DNA of 64,000 bases from an uncultured Collinsella sp. (GCA_902462065.1 CABQAK010000001.1:1-64000); one strand, 5' to 3'; shown: positions 18,043 through 26,978, numbered from the stretch's first letter. Numbers and translations are program-made. Notes: generated from the sequence alone by a model not told the origin.

Positions 18043-18752
18043 ACGCAGATGGAATCTTTGATTTTGGCAAGCTTCTTCTCGCCGATTCCCGACACACGCA
18101 TCAGATCGTCAACCGAGGCAAAAGCACCGTTCTTTGTCCGCTCATCGATAATCGACTGGGCCATGGAGGGACCGATGCCAGAGAGCGTCTGCAGCTCTGC
18201 CGCGCTTGCCGTATTAATGTTTACTAGGCCTGTTGCGCCACCGACGCCTGATGATGCGGAAGCCCCACCATCAACACCGGCTTCCGCAATGGACACCTGC
18301 TGCTCCCCTACCGTTGGAACGTGAATTTTTTGTCCATCAGTGACCTTGGATGCACGATTAAGCCCCGTAACGTCTGCTTCGGGCGCCAGCCCGCCGGCGG
18401 CATCAATCGCCTGAGCCACCCGCGCGCCGTCCTTGAGACGATATACGCCGGGCGACACAACGGCGCCATCAACGTCGACATAAACCTCTGCCGCGGCAGA
18501 CGCCTTAAGCGAAGAGCCTTCGGAAGTCTTTCCACTCGAGGCATCGCCGGATCCCGGCTCCGCCAACGAGCCTGAACCGTCAGTGCGCTCAAACGACACG
18601 CCGCCGGCACCGCCGCCAAGGTTCGCCATCGCCAAGCCGCTCGCCATCGCAATGACGACCAGTATCGCCATCACCGCTGCCTTATGACCGAGCAGCTTGT
18701 CCGCCAAGCGGTCCATCCGTTTGACCCGTTCGTGTTGTTCGCGCTGCGCCAT
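18039..18752 (-). CDS. comEA: ComEA DNA-binding competence protein
   Basis: 237-residue membrane-anchored dsDNA receptor. One N-terminal transmembrane helix (about residues 27-45), a Gly/Ser/Thr-rich linker, an SLBB domain (EVYVDVDGAVVSPGVYRL, about 87-150) and a C-terminal helix-hairpin-helix pair (LVNINTASAAELQTLSGIG ... VSGIGEKKLAKI). Start ATG at 18750-18752 has GGGAGG seven bases upstream. First gene of comEA-comEC-holA. Confidence 0.94.
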   Translation of the reverse strand: MAQREQHERVKRMDRLADKLLGHKAAVMAILVVIAMASGLAMANLGGGAGGVSFERTDGSGSLAEPGSGDASSGKTSEGSSLKASAAAEVYVDVDGAVVSPGVYRLKDGARVAQAIDAAGGLAPEADVTGLNRASKVTDGQKIHVPTVGEQQVSIAEAGVDGGASASSGVGGATGLVNINTASAAELQTLSGIGPSMAQSIIDERTKNGAFASVDDLMRVSGIGEKKLAKIKDSICV

Positions 18753-18921
18753 AGCAAAACCTCCCAACACCATCGTGTCAGGAAAAAAGCCCTGCAACTG
18801 CCACGCTCCAAAACCGGTTTTAGCGGTCAAACCAAAAACCGACCAAAACCTTGCACAAATCTGTCCATTTATTCAGGCACACGTCAGCAAATGAACACTT
18901 AGCCGCAAAATGCCCAGATAG

Positions 18922-18955
18922 CAAAAGACCGACGATGCAGGCGCACCGTCGGTCT
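18922..18955 (-). terminator. Intrinsic terminator after thiI
   Basis: A 13-bp stem (18926-18938 with 18943-18955, one G-U pair) and a 4-base loop are followed on the minus strand by TTTT, just past the thiI stop. It ends the mihF-gmk-rpoZ-thiI unit. Confidence 0.78.
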
Positions 18956-18965
18956 ATGCACAAAT

Positions 18966-20210
18966 TTACTCGTGATCTTGGTAAATCTCACGCGGAGCAA
19001 GCTCCGAATGTTTGCGTTTTAAGGTCTTAGGGGCCTTATACGTGTTGCTCTCGAAGTCGATGTACTCGGTCTGCTTGAGCAGGCGCTCGATCATCTCCTC
19101 GTGATCAAACAGATCCCAGGCCTCATGCACGGCATCGAGTTTAGCGTGCGTCTCGGGACGCCGCGGCATAAACAGCGTGCAGCAGTCAGGAGCGGCCTCA
19201 GTCGAGATATCGAACGTACCGATCTCCTCGGCGCGTGCGATGATCTCCTGCTTGTCCGAACCGATGAGCGGACGGAACACGGGGATCTTCACGGCCTCGT
19301 TGACGGCCATGATGTTCTCAAGCGTTTGGGAGGCAACCTGCCCAAGTGATTCGCCCGTAACAATGGCCTTGGCACCCTCGATGTGTGCAATGCGCTCGGC
19401 AACCGAATACATAATGCGGCGATACATGATCACGCGCAGGTTGCTGGGACAGGTGACCGAAATCTCACGCTGGCAGTCGCCAAACGGCACCACGTACAGG
19501 CGGCCGATCTGAACACCCGGCTCAAGCGCATGGATAATGTCCTGCACCAAATACTCGCTCGTATCGGGCGTCTGCGGACGACCGGAGAAATGTACCGGCA
19601 CGCACACCGCGCCGCGACGCGCGAGCATCCAGGTCGCCACCGGAGAATCGATACCCGACGAGAGCAGCGTCACGACCTTGCCGGCAGAACCCACCGGCAG
19701 ACCGCCCACGCCGCGCTCGGAGCGCGCGTACACATAAACGCTACCCTGGACCACCAACACATGCACCATAGCGTCAGGATCGTGCATCTGGACCTTTTTA
19801 TCAGGAAACGCCTCGCACAGCACCTCGCCCACCTGACGATTGATGTCAATCGAGGTGAGCTCATAGTCGGTATTGGAGCGCTTGGCGTGCACCTTAAACG
19901 AATCGAAGGAACCAAACTCGCGCAGCGCCTTGACGGCGGCGGCACAGTACTCCTGAGGGTCGCGATTGGTGTGATACGCCAAAGACACGCGAGCTACGCC
20001 GGGAACGGTGCGAATGACACGCGCTGCCTCGTCGGCCTGATGCTCGTTAAAGGTCACGAGGATATAACCGGAAATTCGAGACACGGCATTCACGGAAAAG
20101 GCGGCCAAGGCCGCCTTGATGTTATCCATGAGGATATGCTCAAAATGTGCGCGGTTCTTGCCCTTCAGTCCAACCTCGTGATAGTGGACCAGACAGACGC
20201 GAGCTGCCAT
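18966..20210 (-). CDS. thiI: tRNA 4-thiouridine synthase ThiI
   Basis: 414-residue tRNA sulfurtransferase. The N-terminal ferredoxin-like and THUMP region (through about residue 165) is followed by a PP-loop ATPase domain with LLSSGIDSPVATW. No C-terminal rhodanese domain is present, so this is the short type known from Bacillus, which depends on a partner sulfur donor. The start follows the rpoZ stop directly (TAAATG). Confidence 0.93.
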   Translation of the reverse strand: MAARVCLVHYHEVGLKGKNRAHFEHILMDNIKAALAAFSVNAVSRISGYILVTFNEHQADEAARVIRTVPGVARVSLAYHTNRDPQEYCAAAVKALREFGSFDSFKVHAKRSNTDYELTSIDINRQVGEVLCEAFPDKKVQMHDPDAMVHVLVVQGSVYVYARSERGVGGLPVGSAGKVVTLLSSGIDSPVATWMLARRGAVCVPVHFSGRPQTPDTSEYLVQDIIHALEPGVQIGRLYVVPFGDCQREISVTCPSNLRVIMYRRIMYSVAERIAHIEGAKAIVTGESLGQVASQTLENIMAVNEAVKIPVFRPLIGSDKQEIIARAEEIGTFDISTEAAPDCCTLFMPRRPETHAKLDAVHEAWDLFDHEEMIERLLKQTEYIDFESNTYKAPKTLKRKHSELAPREIYQDHE

Positions 20211-20492
20211 TTAGGCTTCAGCAACCTTGTGGCCGAGTGCCTTCTCGTAACGGGCCTCGTCGTAAGAGATGTCGCCATCGACAATCTCGTCCATAGCCAT
20301 CGAGATGGTATCGGCACCGGAAAGCCCGATGGTGATGTCATCGACATCCTGGACGGCAAGCACGCGGTTGTGCTGGCCACGCAGCATGCTATTGATGTCG
20401 CAGGCGCGCTTGGAGGCAAGCGAAGCGAGCAGGAAGCGGTTGTGATCGGTCTTCTCCAGAAGATCGTCAATGCAAGGCTTTACAACGGACAC
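20211..20492 (-). CDS. rpoZ: RNA polymerase omega subunit
   Basis: 93-residue omega subunit, which stabilises beta'. The family segment IDDLLEKTDHNRFLLASLASKRACDIN is clear, and ARYEKALGHKVAEA forms the C-terminus. Start is GTG at 20490-20492, with AAAGGATCTGAGG upstream. It is between gmk and thiI; gmk-rpoZ is a widespread pair. Confidence 0.94.
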   Translation of the reverse strand: MSVVKPCIDDLLEKTDHNRFLLASLASKRACDINSMLRGQHNRVLAVQDVDDITIGLSGADTISMAMDEIVDGDISYDEARYEKALGHKVAEA

Positions 20493-20497
20493 GGACC

Positions 20498-21067
20498 TCA
20501 GATCCTTTCATGCATATCGAGAACGCGAACGAGCTCATCGGTCGCGCGGTCGAGATCGTCATTCACCACGACGTCGTCGTAGCGGTCAGCAAGGGCAAGC
20601 TCATGGGCGGCGTTTGCCATACGCAGCTCGATTGTCTCGGGCGTCTCGGTACCGCGACCGACCAGACGCTCGCGGAGCACCTCAAGCGAAGGCGGCTTGA
20701 TAAAGATCAGCACGGCCTCGGGGAAACGCTCCTTAACCTGCAGGGCACCCTGGACATCGATCTCCAAAATCAGAGAGGCGCCCGAGGCGAGCTTGGACTG
20801 GACCTCGCTCACCAACGTGCCGTAGCAGTTACCGTGGACCTCGGCCCACTCAACAAACTCACCGTTTGCCACGCGGCGGTCGAACTCCTCGCGCGTCAGA
20901 AAAAAGTAGTTGACGCCGTCGACCTCACCTTTGCGTGGTGCTCGCGTGGTAGCCGAAACCGTCAGGCCCAGGTTCGAGCGGCGCTCGCGCACACGAGCGA
21001 CGAGCGTGCCCTTGCCTGCGCCTGACGGTCCAGAAATCACAAAGAGCTTGGAATCCTGAGCGCTCAC
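20498..21067 (-). CDS. gmk: Guanylate kinase
   Basis: 189-residue GMP kinase (GMP to GDP). P-loop GPSGAGKGTL, then SATTRAPRKGEVDGVNYFFLTREEF, the GMP-binding region typical of the family, and a lid segment RLVGRGTETPETIELRM. Start is GTG at 21065-21067 immediately after the mihF stop, with GAGGAG inside the mihF end; translation is probably coupled. Confidence 0.96.
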   Translation of the reverse strand: MSAQDSKLFVISGPSGAGKGTLVARVRERRSNLGLTVSATTRAPRKGEVDGVNYFFLTREEFDRRVANGEFVEWAEVHGNCYGTLVSEVQSKLASGASLILEIDVQGALQVKERFPEAVLIFIKPPSLEVLRERLVGRGTETPETIELRMANAAHELALADRYDDVVVNDDLDRATDELVRVLDMHERI

Positions 21068-21376
21068 TTATTTGGTCAGCTGCTCGAGGAGCTGCTCGCG
21101 TTGACGGACGCCGAGGCCCTGGACGCGACGGGTAGCGGAGATACCGAGCTCCTCCATGATCTTGGCGGCCTTGGCCTTGCCATAACCAGGGAGAGACTCG
21201 ATGAGGGTGGAAACCTTCATGCGGGAAGCGATGGGGTCATCGGAGTTGAGCACGGACTCGAGGGACTTCTCGCCCTTCTTGATCTGCTCGCGAAGCTCAG
21301 CGCGGGCGTGACGTGCGGCAGCAGCCTTCTCAAGAGCCTGCTTGCGCTGCTCATCGGTAAGCTGAGGGAGTGCCAT
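21068..21376 (-). CDS. mihF: Actinobacterial-type integration host factor
   Basis: 102-residue nucleoid-associated protein of the actinobacterial IHF family, unrelated in fold to HU/IHF. It begins MALPQLTDEQRKQALEKAAAARHARAELREQIKKGE and holds a helix-two-turn-helix (LIESLPGYGKAKAAKIMEELGI and RRVQGLGVRQREQL). The start at 21374-21376 has GGAGG five bases upstream. The mihF-gmk order is characteristic of actinobacteria and supports the taxonomic call. Confidence 0.93.
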   Translation of the reverse strand: MALPQLTDEQRKQALEKAAAARHARAELREQIKKGEKSLESVLNSDDPIASRMKVSTLIESLPGYGKAKAAKIMEELGISATRRVQGLGVRQREQLLEQLTK

Positions 21377-21420
21377 TCGTACCTCCAAAAAGTTGGGTTA
21401 TATCTGATTCAATAATTGGC

Positions 21421-21426
21421 ATTTTA
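21421..21426 (-). promoter_or_regulatory. Extended -10 element before mihF
   Basis: TAAAAT with TGC in front (extended -10) lies about 45 bases before the mihF start codon. No convincing -35 at 17 bp; another weak -35/-10 pair (TTGCAC and TAACCT, 17-bp spacing) lies further upstream. Either could drive the mihF operon. Confidence 0.4.
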
Positions 21427-21512
21427 GCACGTAGAACGTACAAAATGCCCAATCGCGGCTCCATAGGTTAGACGATACCCGCAAAAAGTGCAATATACTG
21501 CGCCCAAAGTTA

Positions 21513-21570
21513 AGCCCCTGACCTGCGATTCCACACAAAGGATGGGAAAGTTTACGCAGGCACAGGGGCT
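21513..21570 (-). terminator. Long hairpin after pyrF, probable pyr operon terminator
   Basis: Arms AGCCCCTG and CCTGCG (21513-21520, 21522-21527) pair with 21555-21560 and 21563-21570 around a large loop; on the minus strand the stem is followed by TTAACTTT. Position fits a terminator of the pyr operon, but the weak T tract and large loop leave other roles open. Confidence 0.45.
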
Positions 21571-21615
21571 ATTTTGTGCTAATGAGACCCAAAAGTGGTG
21601 ACTTAGGGGAATCTT

Positions 21616-22332
21616 TTAGGCGACGTTTTCGACCAGCTCGGCGACGATGGCGTCAAAGGCGGCAACCGGATCGTCGGCGCCGGTGATGGGACGGCCCACC
21701 ACAATGTGGCTTGCGCCACGCTCGATAGCCTGGGAAGGCGTCGCCACGCGGGACTGGTCGCCTAAGGCGGCACCCACCGGACGCACACCCGGAGTCACGA
21801 TCAGGGCATCGGGACCCAGCAGCTCACGCATGTCGTGAGCCTCCATCGGCGAGCACACGATACCGTCGATGCCGTTGGCCTGAGCGAGCTTTGCCAGGCG
21901 GGCGGCCTCCTCGGCCACGGGCGACTCGACGCCGATCTCGCTCAAGGCATCCTGGTTCATGCTCGTGAGCACGGTGATGGCGACGAGCTTGGCGCGGTCC
22001 TCGCGCGCCTCCTCGGCGCCCTCGCGGCAGGCAGCGAGCATGGCGCCCGAACCCAAGCCGTGGACCGAAAGCAGATCGGCGCCGGCAAGCGAGGCCGAGC
22101 GGGCGGCACCGCGAACCTGATGCGGAATATCATGGAACTTGAGGTCAAGGAAGACCTTAAAGCCCAAATCCTTGAACGTCTTGACGATCTCAGGACCCTC
22201 GGCGTAATAGAGCGTCATGCCAACCTTGAGCCAGGCGGCATGGCCCGAAAGCTCGTGGGCAAGCTCGAGCGCACGCTCACGGTCGCAGTCGAGGGCGACG
22301 ATAACACGGTCGCGGGCATCGGTCTCTAGCAT
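21616..22332 (-). CDS. pyrF: Orotidine 5'-phosphate decarboxylase
   Basis: 238-residue last enzyme of UMP synthesis (OMP to UMP). Begins DRVIVALDCDRERALELA; the catalytic DLKFHDIP (Asp-Lys-x-x-Asp site) is visible, with TPGVRP and VGRPI near the C-terminus for phosphate binding. Start ATG at 22330-22332 overlaps the end of pyrD by seven bases. Last gene of the pyr operon. Confidence 0.95.
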   Translation of the reverse strand: MLETDARDRVIVALDCDRERALELAHELSGHAAWLKVGMTLYYAEGPEIVKTFKDLGFKVFLDLKFHDIPHQVRGAARSASLAGADLLSVHGLGSGAMLAACREGAEEAREDRAKLVAITVLTSMNQDALSEIGVESPVAEEAARLAKLAQANGIDGIVCSPMEAHDMRELLGPDALIVTPGVRPVGAALGDQSRVATPSQAIERGASHIVVGRPITGADDPVAAFDAIVAELVENVA

Positions 22333-23234
22333 TCGAACGCACCTACCAGTTCGTTGATGTCCTTCACGCCCTGAGACTCGGCCCAGGCCTCGAGCTCGTG
22401 CGCGATCTTGAGCGAAGCGCACGGATCGACGAAGTTGGCCATGCCGACCGACACGCAGGTGGCGCCGGCCAGGATAAACTCGGCCGCATCTTCGCCGGTC
22501 ATGACACCGCCGACACCGTTGATGGGGATATCGACGGCCTGAGCAACCTCCCAGACCATGCGCACGGCGATGTGGTGGCACAGCGGGCCCGAAAGGCCGC
22601 CCTTGGGCTTGGCCACGCGGGACTTGCGGGTATGGACGTCGATGGCCATGCCCTGGATGGAGTTGATGACCGAAAGGCCGTCGGCGCCGGCAGCCTCGAG
22701 GGCCTTGGCGATCTCGGCGACGTTGACCGGCGCCATCTTCACGAACAGCGGCTTATCGGTCACCTTGCGGCAAGCAGCCATAACGGAAGAGGCGCCCTCG
22801 GGCGTGGAGCCCATGGCGGCACCGCCGGCGGCGATATTAGGGCAGCTCACGTTGATCTCGTAGCCGGCAGCCCAGGGGCACAGCTCGACATACATCTCGA
22901 GTGCGCGGACAAACTCGTCAACGGAGTGACCGGCAACCTGACAGATGACCTGGCAGCCGTCCTTGGACAGCTGTTCGAGCCACGGACCGGACTCGCGGGC
23001 AAAGGCGGCCACGCCGGGGTTCTGAAGACCCACGGAGTTGATCATACCGCCGGGAATCTCGGCCATGCGGGGCGCGGGATTGCCGGGCCAGGGCTCGGCA
23101 GCGCAACCCTTGGTGGTGATGGCGCCCAGCTGGGAAACATCAAAGAAGTTCTGGAACTGCCAACCGTAGCCAAAGGTACCGGCTGCGGTGTTAATGGGGT
23201 TCTGCATCTTGACGCCGCCGAAATCGACGGCCAT
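22326..23234 (-). CDS. pyrD: Dihydroorotate dehydrogenase B, catalytic subunit
   Basis: 302-residue class 1B FMN enzyme (dihydroorotate to orotate) that works with PyrK and NAD. It begins MAVDFGGVKMQNPINTAAGTFGYG; EINVSCPN carries the class 1 catalytic cysteine, and GVGGVMTGEDAAEFILAGA binds FMN phosphate. ATG at 23232-23234 is chosen; a GTG two codons upstream (23240) is an equal candidate because the GTGGG SD-like sequence lies 10 bases from the ATG and 4 from the GTG. Confidence 0.94.
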   Translation of the reverse strand: MAVDFGGVKMQNPINTAAGTFGYGWQFQNFFDVSQLGAITTKGCAAEPWPGNPAPRMAEIPGGMINSVGLQNPGVAAFARESGPWLEQLSKDGCQVICQVAGHSVDEFVRALEMYVELCPWAAGYEINVSCPNIAAGGAAMGSTPEGASSVMAACRKVTDKPLFVKMAPVNVAEIAKALEAAGADGLSVINSIQGMAIDVHTRKSRVAKPKGGLSGPLCHHIAVRMVWEVAQAVDIPINGVGGVMTGEDAAEFILAGATCVSVGMANFVDPCASLKIAHELEAWAESQGVKDINELVGAFEC

Positions 23235-23248
23235 GTTCACGGTACCCA

Positions 23249-24040
23249 CTAGAAGACCACCACCTTGGAAGCATCGAACACGGGGCCGCACATACAAGCA
23301 CCCTTCATACCGTCGACCGTCTCGACATTGCAGGTGTTGCAGGCGCCAAAGCCACAGCTCATCATGCGTTCGAGCGACACCTCGCAGTACACACCGGCCT
23401 CGGCGGCAGCGGCGGCGACCTTCTTCATCATGACGGCGGGGCCGCAGCTGGCGACGTAGTCGTAGCCGCCCTCTCCAAGCAGCTCGGCTGCCGGATCGGT
23501 GCAAAAACCGTGCGTGCCGAGCGAACCGTCGTCGGTGCACACGTTAACCGTGGCGCCCAGCGCACGGAACTCATCGACACCCACGGCCTTGGAAGCGGTG
23601 CCAAAGCCCAGGCACACGTCCACATCAACACCCTGCTCGGCAAGCATGCCGGCAAGACACAGCACAGGCGGAACGCCGATGCCACCGGCGACGAGCAGTG
23701 CCTTCCTGGTGCCCTCGGGTACCATCCAGCCACGGCCACCGGGGCCCAACAGGTTAGAGGTGGAGCCAGGGCCCATCTGGGACAAACGGCGGGTATCGTC
23801 GCCCACGACAGCGTACCACAGCTCGACGGTGCCGGCCTCGGCGTCGGCGCGGTAGAAACTCAAGGGCACACGAAGCAGAGAAGACGCATCGCCGGGGACG
23901 GCGATGTTCACAAACTGACCGGGCTTGAGCGCACTTGCAAGCTTGGGGGCCGAGATAACGAGCGAGAAGATACCGTCGGCGATCTCCCGGTTCGAGACGA
24001 CCTCGAAGTCGTGCATGCGTGCAGTGGAAGGTGTGGGCAT
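23249..24040 (-). CDS. pyrK: Dihydroorotate dehydrogenase B, electron-transfer subunit
   Basis: 263-residue FAD and [2Fe-2S] subunit passing electrons from PyrD to NAD. FAD-binding RVPLSFYRAD, NAD-binding LLVAGGIGVPPVLCLA, and the C-terminal cluster cysteines CGFGACNTC with a fourth Cys in GACMCG. Start ATG at 24038-24040 has GGAG five bases upstream. Paired with pyrD. Confidence 0.95.
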   Translation of the reverse strand: MPTPSTARMHDFEVVSNREIADGIFSLVISAPKLASALKPGQFVNIAVPGDASSLLRVPLSFYRADAEAGTVELWYAVVGDDTRRLSQMGPGSTSNLLGPGGRGWMVPEGTRKALLVAGGIGVPPVLCLAGMLAEQGVDVDVCLGFGTASKAVGVDEFRALGATVNVCTDDGSLGTHGFCTDPAAELLGEGGYDYVASCGPAVMMKKVAAAAAEAGVYCEVSLERMMSCGFGACNTCNVETVDGMKGACMCGPVFDASKVVVF

Positions 24041-24083
24041 AGACGCTCCAATCCCCCATGCGGTTGCATGGTCTAAACGAACA

Positions 24084-24112
24084 GAAAGCGCGGCACCGCA
24101 AGGGCGCCGCGC
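24084..24112 (-). terminator. Hairpin between pyrC and pyrK
   Basis: A 10-bp GC-rich stem (24088-24097 with 24103-24112, one G-U pair, 5-base loop) is followed on the minus strand by TTTCTGTT. It lies in the only sizeable gap (92 bases) inside the pyr operon and may lower expression of pyrKDF, or serve mRNA stability. Confidence 0.4.
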
Positions 24113-24132
24113 ACAAAAGCGATAAGGCTATG

Positions 24133-25422
24133 CTAGCAGATGCAGCCGTCGGCAAGCGTCTGTTTACCGCCGACAAATACATCGGTGGCACGACCGGTGA
24201 GCGTGCGGCCGGCAAAACCGGAGTTCTCGGCGCGCGACTCGTAACCGTCCTCGCCAACCGTCCAGGTTGCGGAGGGGTCGAACACGGTCAGGTCGGCGAC
24301 AGAGCCCGCCTTGACCTGAACCTGATCGAGGCCCAGAATCTCACGCGGCTTGATGGCCATGAGCTCGACCATGCGGCTCACGCTCATCTTGCCCGTGTTG
24401 ACCAGCTCAGTGAGCACGAGCGACAGCGAAGTCTCGAGGCCAATCATTCCAAAGGGCGCGAGCTCGAACTCGCGGGCCTTCTCCCACGGGGTGTGGGGAG
24501 CGTGGTCGGTAACGATAGCGTCGACGGTACCGTCGATGACACCCTGACGGATGGCCTCGGCATCCTCGTCAGTGCGCAGCGGCGGATTGACCTTGAGCGA
24601 GGTGTTGTAGGTCTCGTCCAGGTCGTTCTCGGTCAGGAACATGTGGTGCGGGGTGGCCTCGCAGGTCACCTGGACACCGGCAGCCTTACCGGCACGCACG
24701 AGCTCCAGGCCATGAGCGGTGGAGATGTGCTGGATGTGCAGCTTGGCACCGGTCAGCTTGGCAATCTCGATGTCGCGGGCAATCTGAAGCTCCTCGCCGG
24801 CGGCCGGCCAACCCTCGAGGGCCAGACGGGTCGAGACCTTGCCCTCGTTGATCTGGCCGTGGCCGACCAGATCCTCGTCCTGGCAGTGGCTCATAAAGAC
24901 CTTGCCGAACATCTTGCCGTAGTCCATGCAGCGACGGAGCATGCCCGCGCCCTGCACGCCGCGACCGTCGTCGGTGAAGGCGACGGCGCCGTGGGCGACC
25001 ATATCGCCCATCTCGGACATGGCCTCGCCCTTAAGACCGCGGGTCATGGCGCCCGACGGATAGACGCGGCAGTGGCCGACCTCGGCAGCGCGGGACTTGA
25101 CGAACTCCACGACGGTGCCGTTATCGGTGACGGGATCGGTGTTGGGCATGGCGCACACGCCGGTGAAGCCGCCCTTGGCAGCAGCGCGGGTGCCGCTCTC
25201 GATGTCCTCTTTGACCTCGTAGCCAGGCTCGCGCAGATGCACGTGCATATCCACCAGGCCGGGGACGAGATACTTGCCGGAAAGGTCGCGGACCTCGGCT
25301 CCCTCGGCGGCGAGGTTCTCGCCGACCTCGGCGATCTTGTCACCGTCGATCAGGACGTCGACGACACCGTCAAGCTCGACGGACGGATCGACGACGTGGG
25401 CATTCTTAAGAAGCAAGGCCAT
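24133..25422 (-). CDS. pyrC: Dihydroorotase
   Basis: 429-residue class I zinc amidohydrolase closing carbamoyl-aspartate to dihydroorotate. Metal site MHVHLREPG, then MPNTDPVTDN, HCQDEDL and TDHAPH are in family order. Start ATG at 25420-25422 has GGAGG upstream, and it overlaps the end of pyrB by 17 bases. Confidence 0.95.
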   Translation of the reverse strand: MALLLKNAHVVDPSVELDGVVDVLIDGDKIAEVGENLAAEGAEVRDLSGKYLVPGLVDMHVHLREPGYEVKEDIESGTRAAAKGGFTGVCAMPNTDPVTDNGTVVEFVKSRAAEVGHCRVYPSGAMTRGLKGEAMSEMGDMVAHGAVAFTDDGRGVQGAGMLRRCMDYGKMFGKVFMSHCQDEDLVGHGQINEGKVSTRLALEGWPAAGEELQIARDIEIAKLTGAKLHIQHISTAHGLELVRAGKAAGVQVTCEATPHHMFLTENDLDETYNTSLKVNPPLRTDEDAEAIRQGVIDGTVDAIVTDHAPHTPWEKAREFELAPFGMIGLETSLSLVLTELVNTGKMSVSRMVELMAIKPREILGLDQVQVKAGSVADLTVFDPSATWTVGEDGYESRAENSGFAGRTLTGRATDVFVGGKQTLADGCIC

Positions 25423-26350
25423 TATCGGCACCTCCAAGCAGCAGATACAGGATAGCCATACGCACGCAGATACCGGCGTAGACCTGCTCCAGGATGACGG
25501 AGCGTTGCGGGTGGTCGGCCATATAGGAGTCGAACTCAACGCCGCGGTTGATGGGGCCCGGGTGGCAGATAATCGCATCGGGCTTCATGAGCTTCTCGCG
25601 GTCCTTGGTCAGACCGAAGAGCTTGTGGTACTCACGAATCGTGGGGAACGGTGCGCCCTCGAGGCGCTCCTGCTGCACGCGCAACATGTAGACGACGTCC
25701 AGCTCGGGCAGGACGGAATCGAGGTCGCTCGTCACATGGTCGCAACCCAGAACCTCGGGCGCCGGCGGCAGCAGCGTGCCGGGGGCGACAGCGTAGGTCT
25801 CGCAGCCCATGATCTTAAGGGCGGGGATCAGCGAGCCGCACACGCGGGAGTGCGCGATATCGCCGACGACGGCGACCTTCAGACCGTGGAAGTCACCCTT
25901 GTGCTCCCAGATGGTGTACAGGTCGAGCAGGGCCTGCGTGGGGTGGTTGTGCTTGCCGTCGCCGGCGCAGATGACGCTCGCGGGCGAGTTCTGCGTGACG
26001 ATGTAGGGAGCACCGGCGTGCTTATCGCGAACGACGATGCAATCAATCTTGTAGGCGTTGAGGGTCTCGACGGTGTCGACGAGGCTCTCGCCCTTGACCG
26101 TGGAGGTCGAGGAGCCGCCAAAGTTGAGGCTGTCGGCCGAAAGGCGCTTCTCGGCGAGCTCGAAGGAGCTGCGGGTGCGCGTCGAGGGCTCGTTGAACAT
26201 GTTGACGATGGTCTTGCCCTTGAGCGTGGGGACCTTCTTGATCGCACGCTCGTTGACCTCAGAGAACGCCTTGGCGGTCTCGAGGATGAGCTTGATGTCC
26301 TCTTCGGAGTACTCGGTAATGTCGATCAGGTGCTTATGGTTGAACGCCAC
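25406..26350 (-). CDS. pyrB: Aspartate carbamoyltransferase, catalytic chain
   Basis: 314-residue ATCase catalytic chain (carbamoyl phosphate plus aspartate). Carbamoyl-phosphate motif FNEPSTRTRSSFE is followed by GDGKHNHPTQALLDLYT and HPGPINRG. Start is GTG at 26348-26350, preceded by an extended SD GGAGGTGA inside the end of pyrR; another in-frame GTG (26362) lies on the SD itself and is unlikely. No regulatory pyrI is adjacent. Confidence 0.94.
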   Translation of the reverse strand: MAFNHKHLIDITEYSEEDIKLILETAKAFSEVNERAIKKVPTLKGKTIVNMFNEPSTRTRSSFELAEKRLSADSLNFGGSSTSTVKGESLVDTVETLNAYKIDCIVVRDKHAGAPYIVTQNSPASVICAGDGKHNHPTQALLDLYTIWEHKGDFHGLKVAVVGDIAHSRVCGSLIPALKIMGCETYAVAPGTLLPPAPEVLGCDHVTSDLDSVLPELDVVYMLRVQQERLEGAPFPTIREYHKLFGLTKDREKLMKPDAIICHPGPINRGVEFDSYMADHPQRSVILEQVYAGICVRMAILYLLLGGADNGLAS

Positions 26351-26354
26351 GGTA

Positions 26355-26939
26355 CTACTCACCTCCCAGCGGCGCAGAGCCCACGTGGGAACCCGGCGCA
26401 ACGTCGTTAATCTCGACGGCGGTGTGGCCGTCGACTTCCTTCATATATAGGTGCACGTTCTCCTCATGCGACGAGGGAACGTTCTTGCCGACAAAGTCCG
26501 GCGAGATGGGGAGCTCACGGTGACCGCGGTCAACGAGAACTGCCAGCTCGATGCGGCTCGGACGGCCCAGGTCCATGACGGCATCCAGAGCGGCGCGGAT
26601 AGTACGGCCCGTATACAGGATGTCGTCCACCAGCACGACGCGCTTGCCGTCGACGCTGAAGGGAATGTTGGTAGCGTGGATCGCGGGAGCGAAATTGGTC
26701 GCATAGTCATCGCGGTAGAAGCTGATGTCCAGGCTGCCGAGCGGAACGTCGACGCCCTCGATCTCCTTGATCTCCTCGGCGAGCTTCTTTGCCAGAAGGT
26801 CGCCGCGCGTGACGATGCCGACCAGAGCGAGGTCTTCACAGCCCTCGTTGCGCTCGAGAATCTCGTGCGCGATGCGGGTCATCGCTCGATTGACGGCGGT
26901 CTCGTCCATGATGACCGCCTTGGGGGAAGTCGTGCCCAT
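26355..26939 (-). CDS. pyrR: PyrR regulator / uracil phosphoribosyltransferase
   Basis: 194-residue RNA-binding attenuation protein of pyr operons, with PRPP-binding VVLVDDILYTGRT and uracil phosphoribosyltransferase side activity in many members. It begins KAVIMDETAVNRAMTRIAHEI; the DISFYRDD segment is typical. First gene of pyrRBCKDF. The start at 26937-26939 has AGGAAGGAG upstream, and the leader carries a PyrR-type hairpin. Confidence 0.95.
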   Translation of the reverse strand: MGTTSPKAVIMDETAVNRAMTRIAHEILERNEGCEDLALVGIVTRGDLLAKKLAEEIKEIEGVDVPLGSLDISFYRDDYATNFAPAIHATNIPFSVDGKRVVLVDDILYTGRTIRAALDAVMDLGRPSRIELAVLVDRGHRELPISPDFVGKNVPSSHEENVHLYMKEVDGHTAVEINDVAPGSHVGSAPLGGE

Positions 26940-26978
26940 CGATCTCCTTCCTCACATGTCTTGACTGCTGACACAGTC

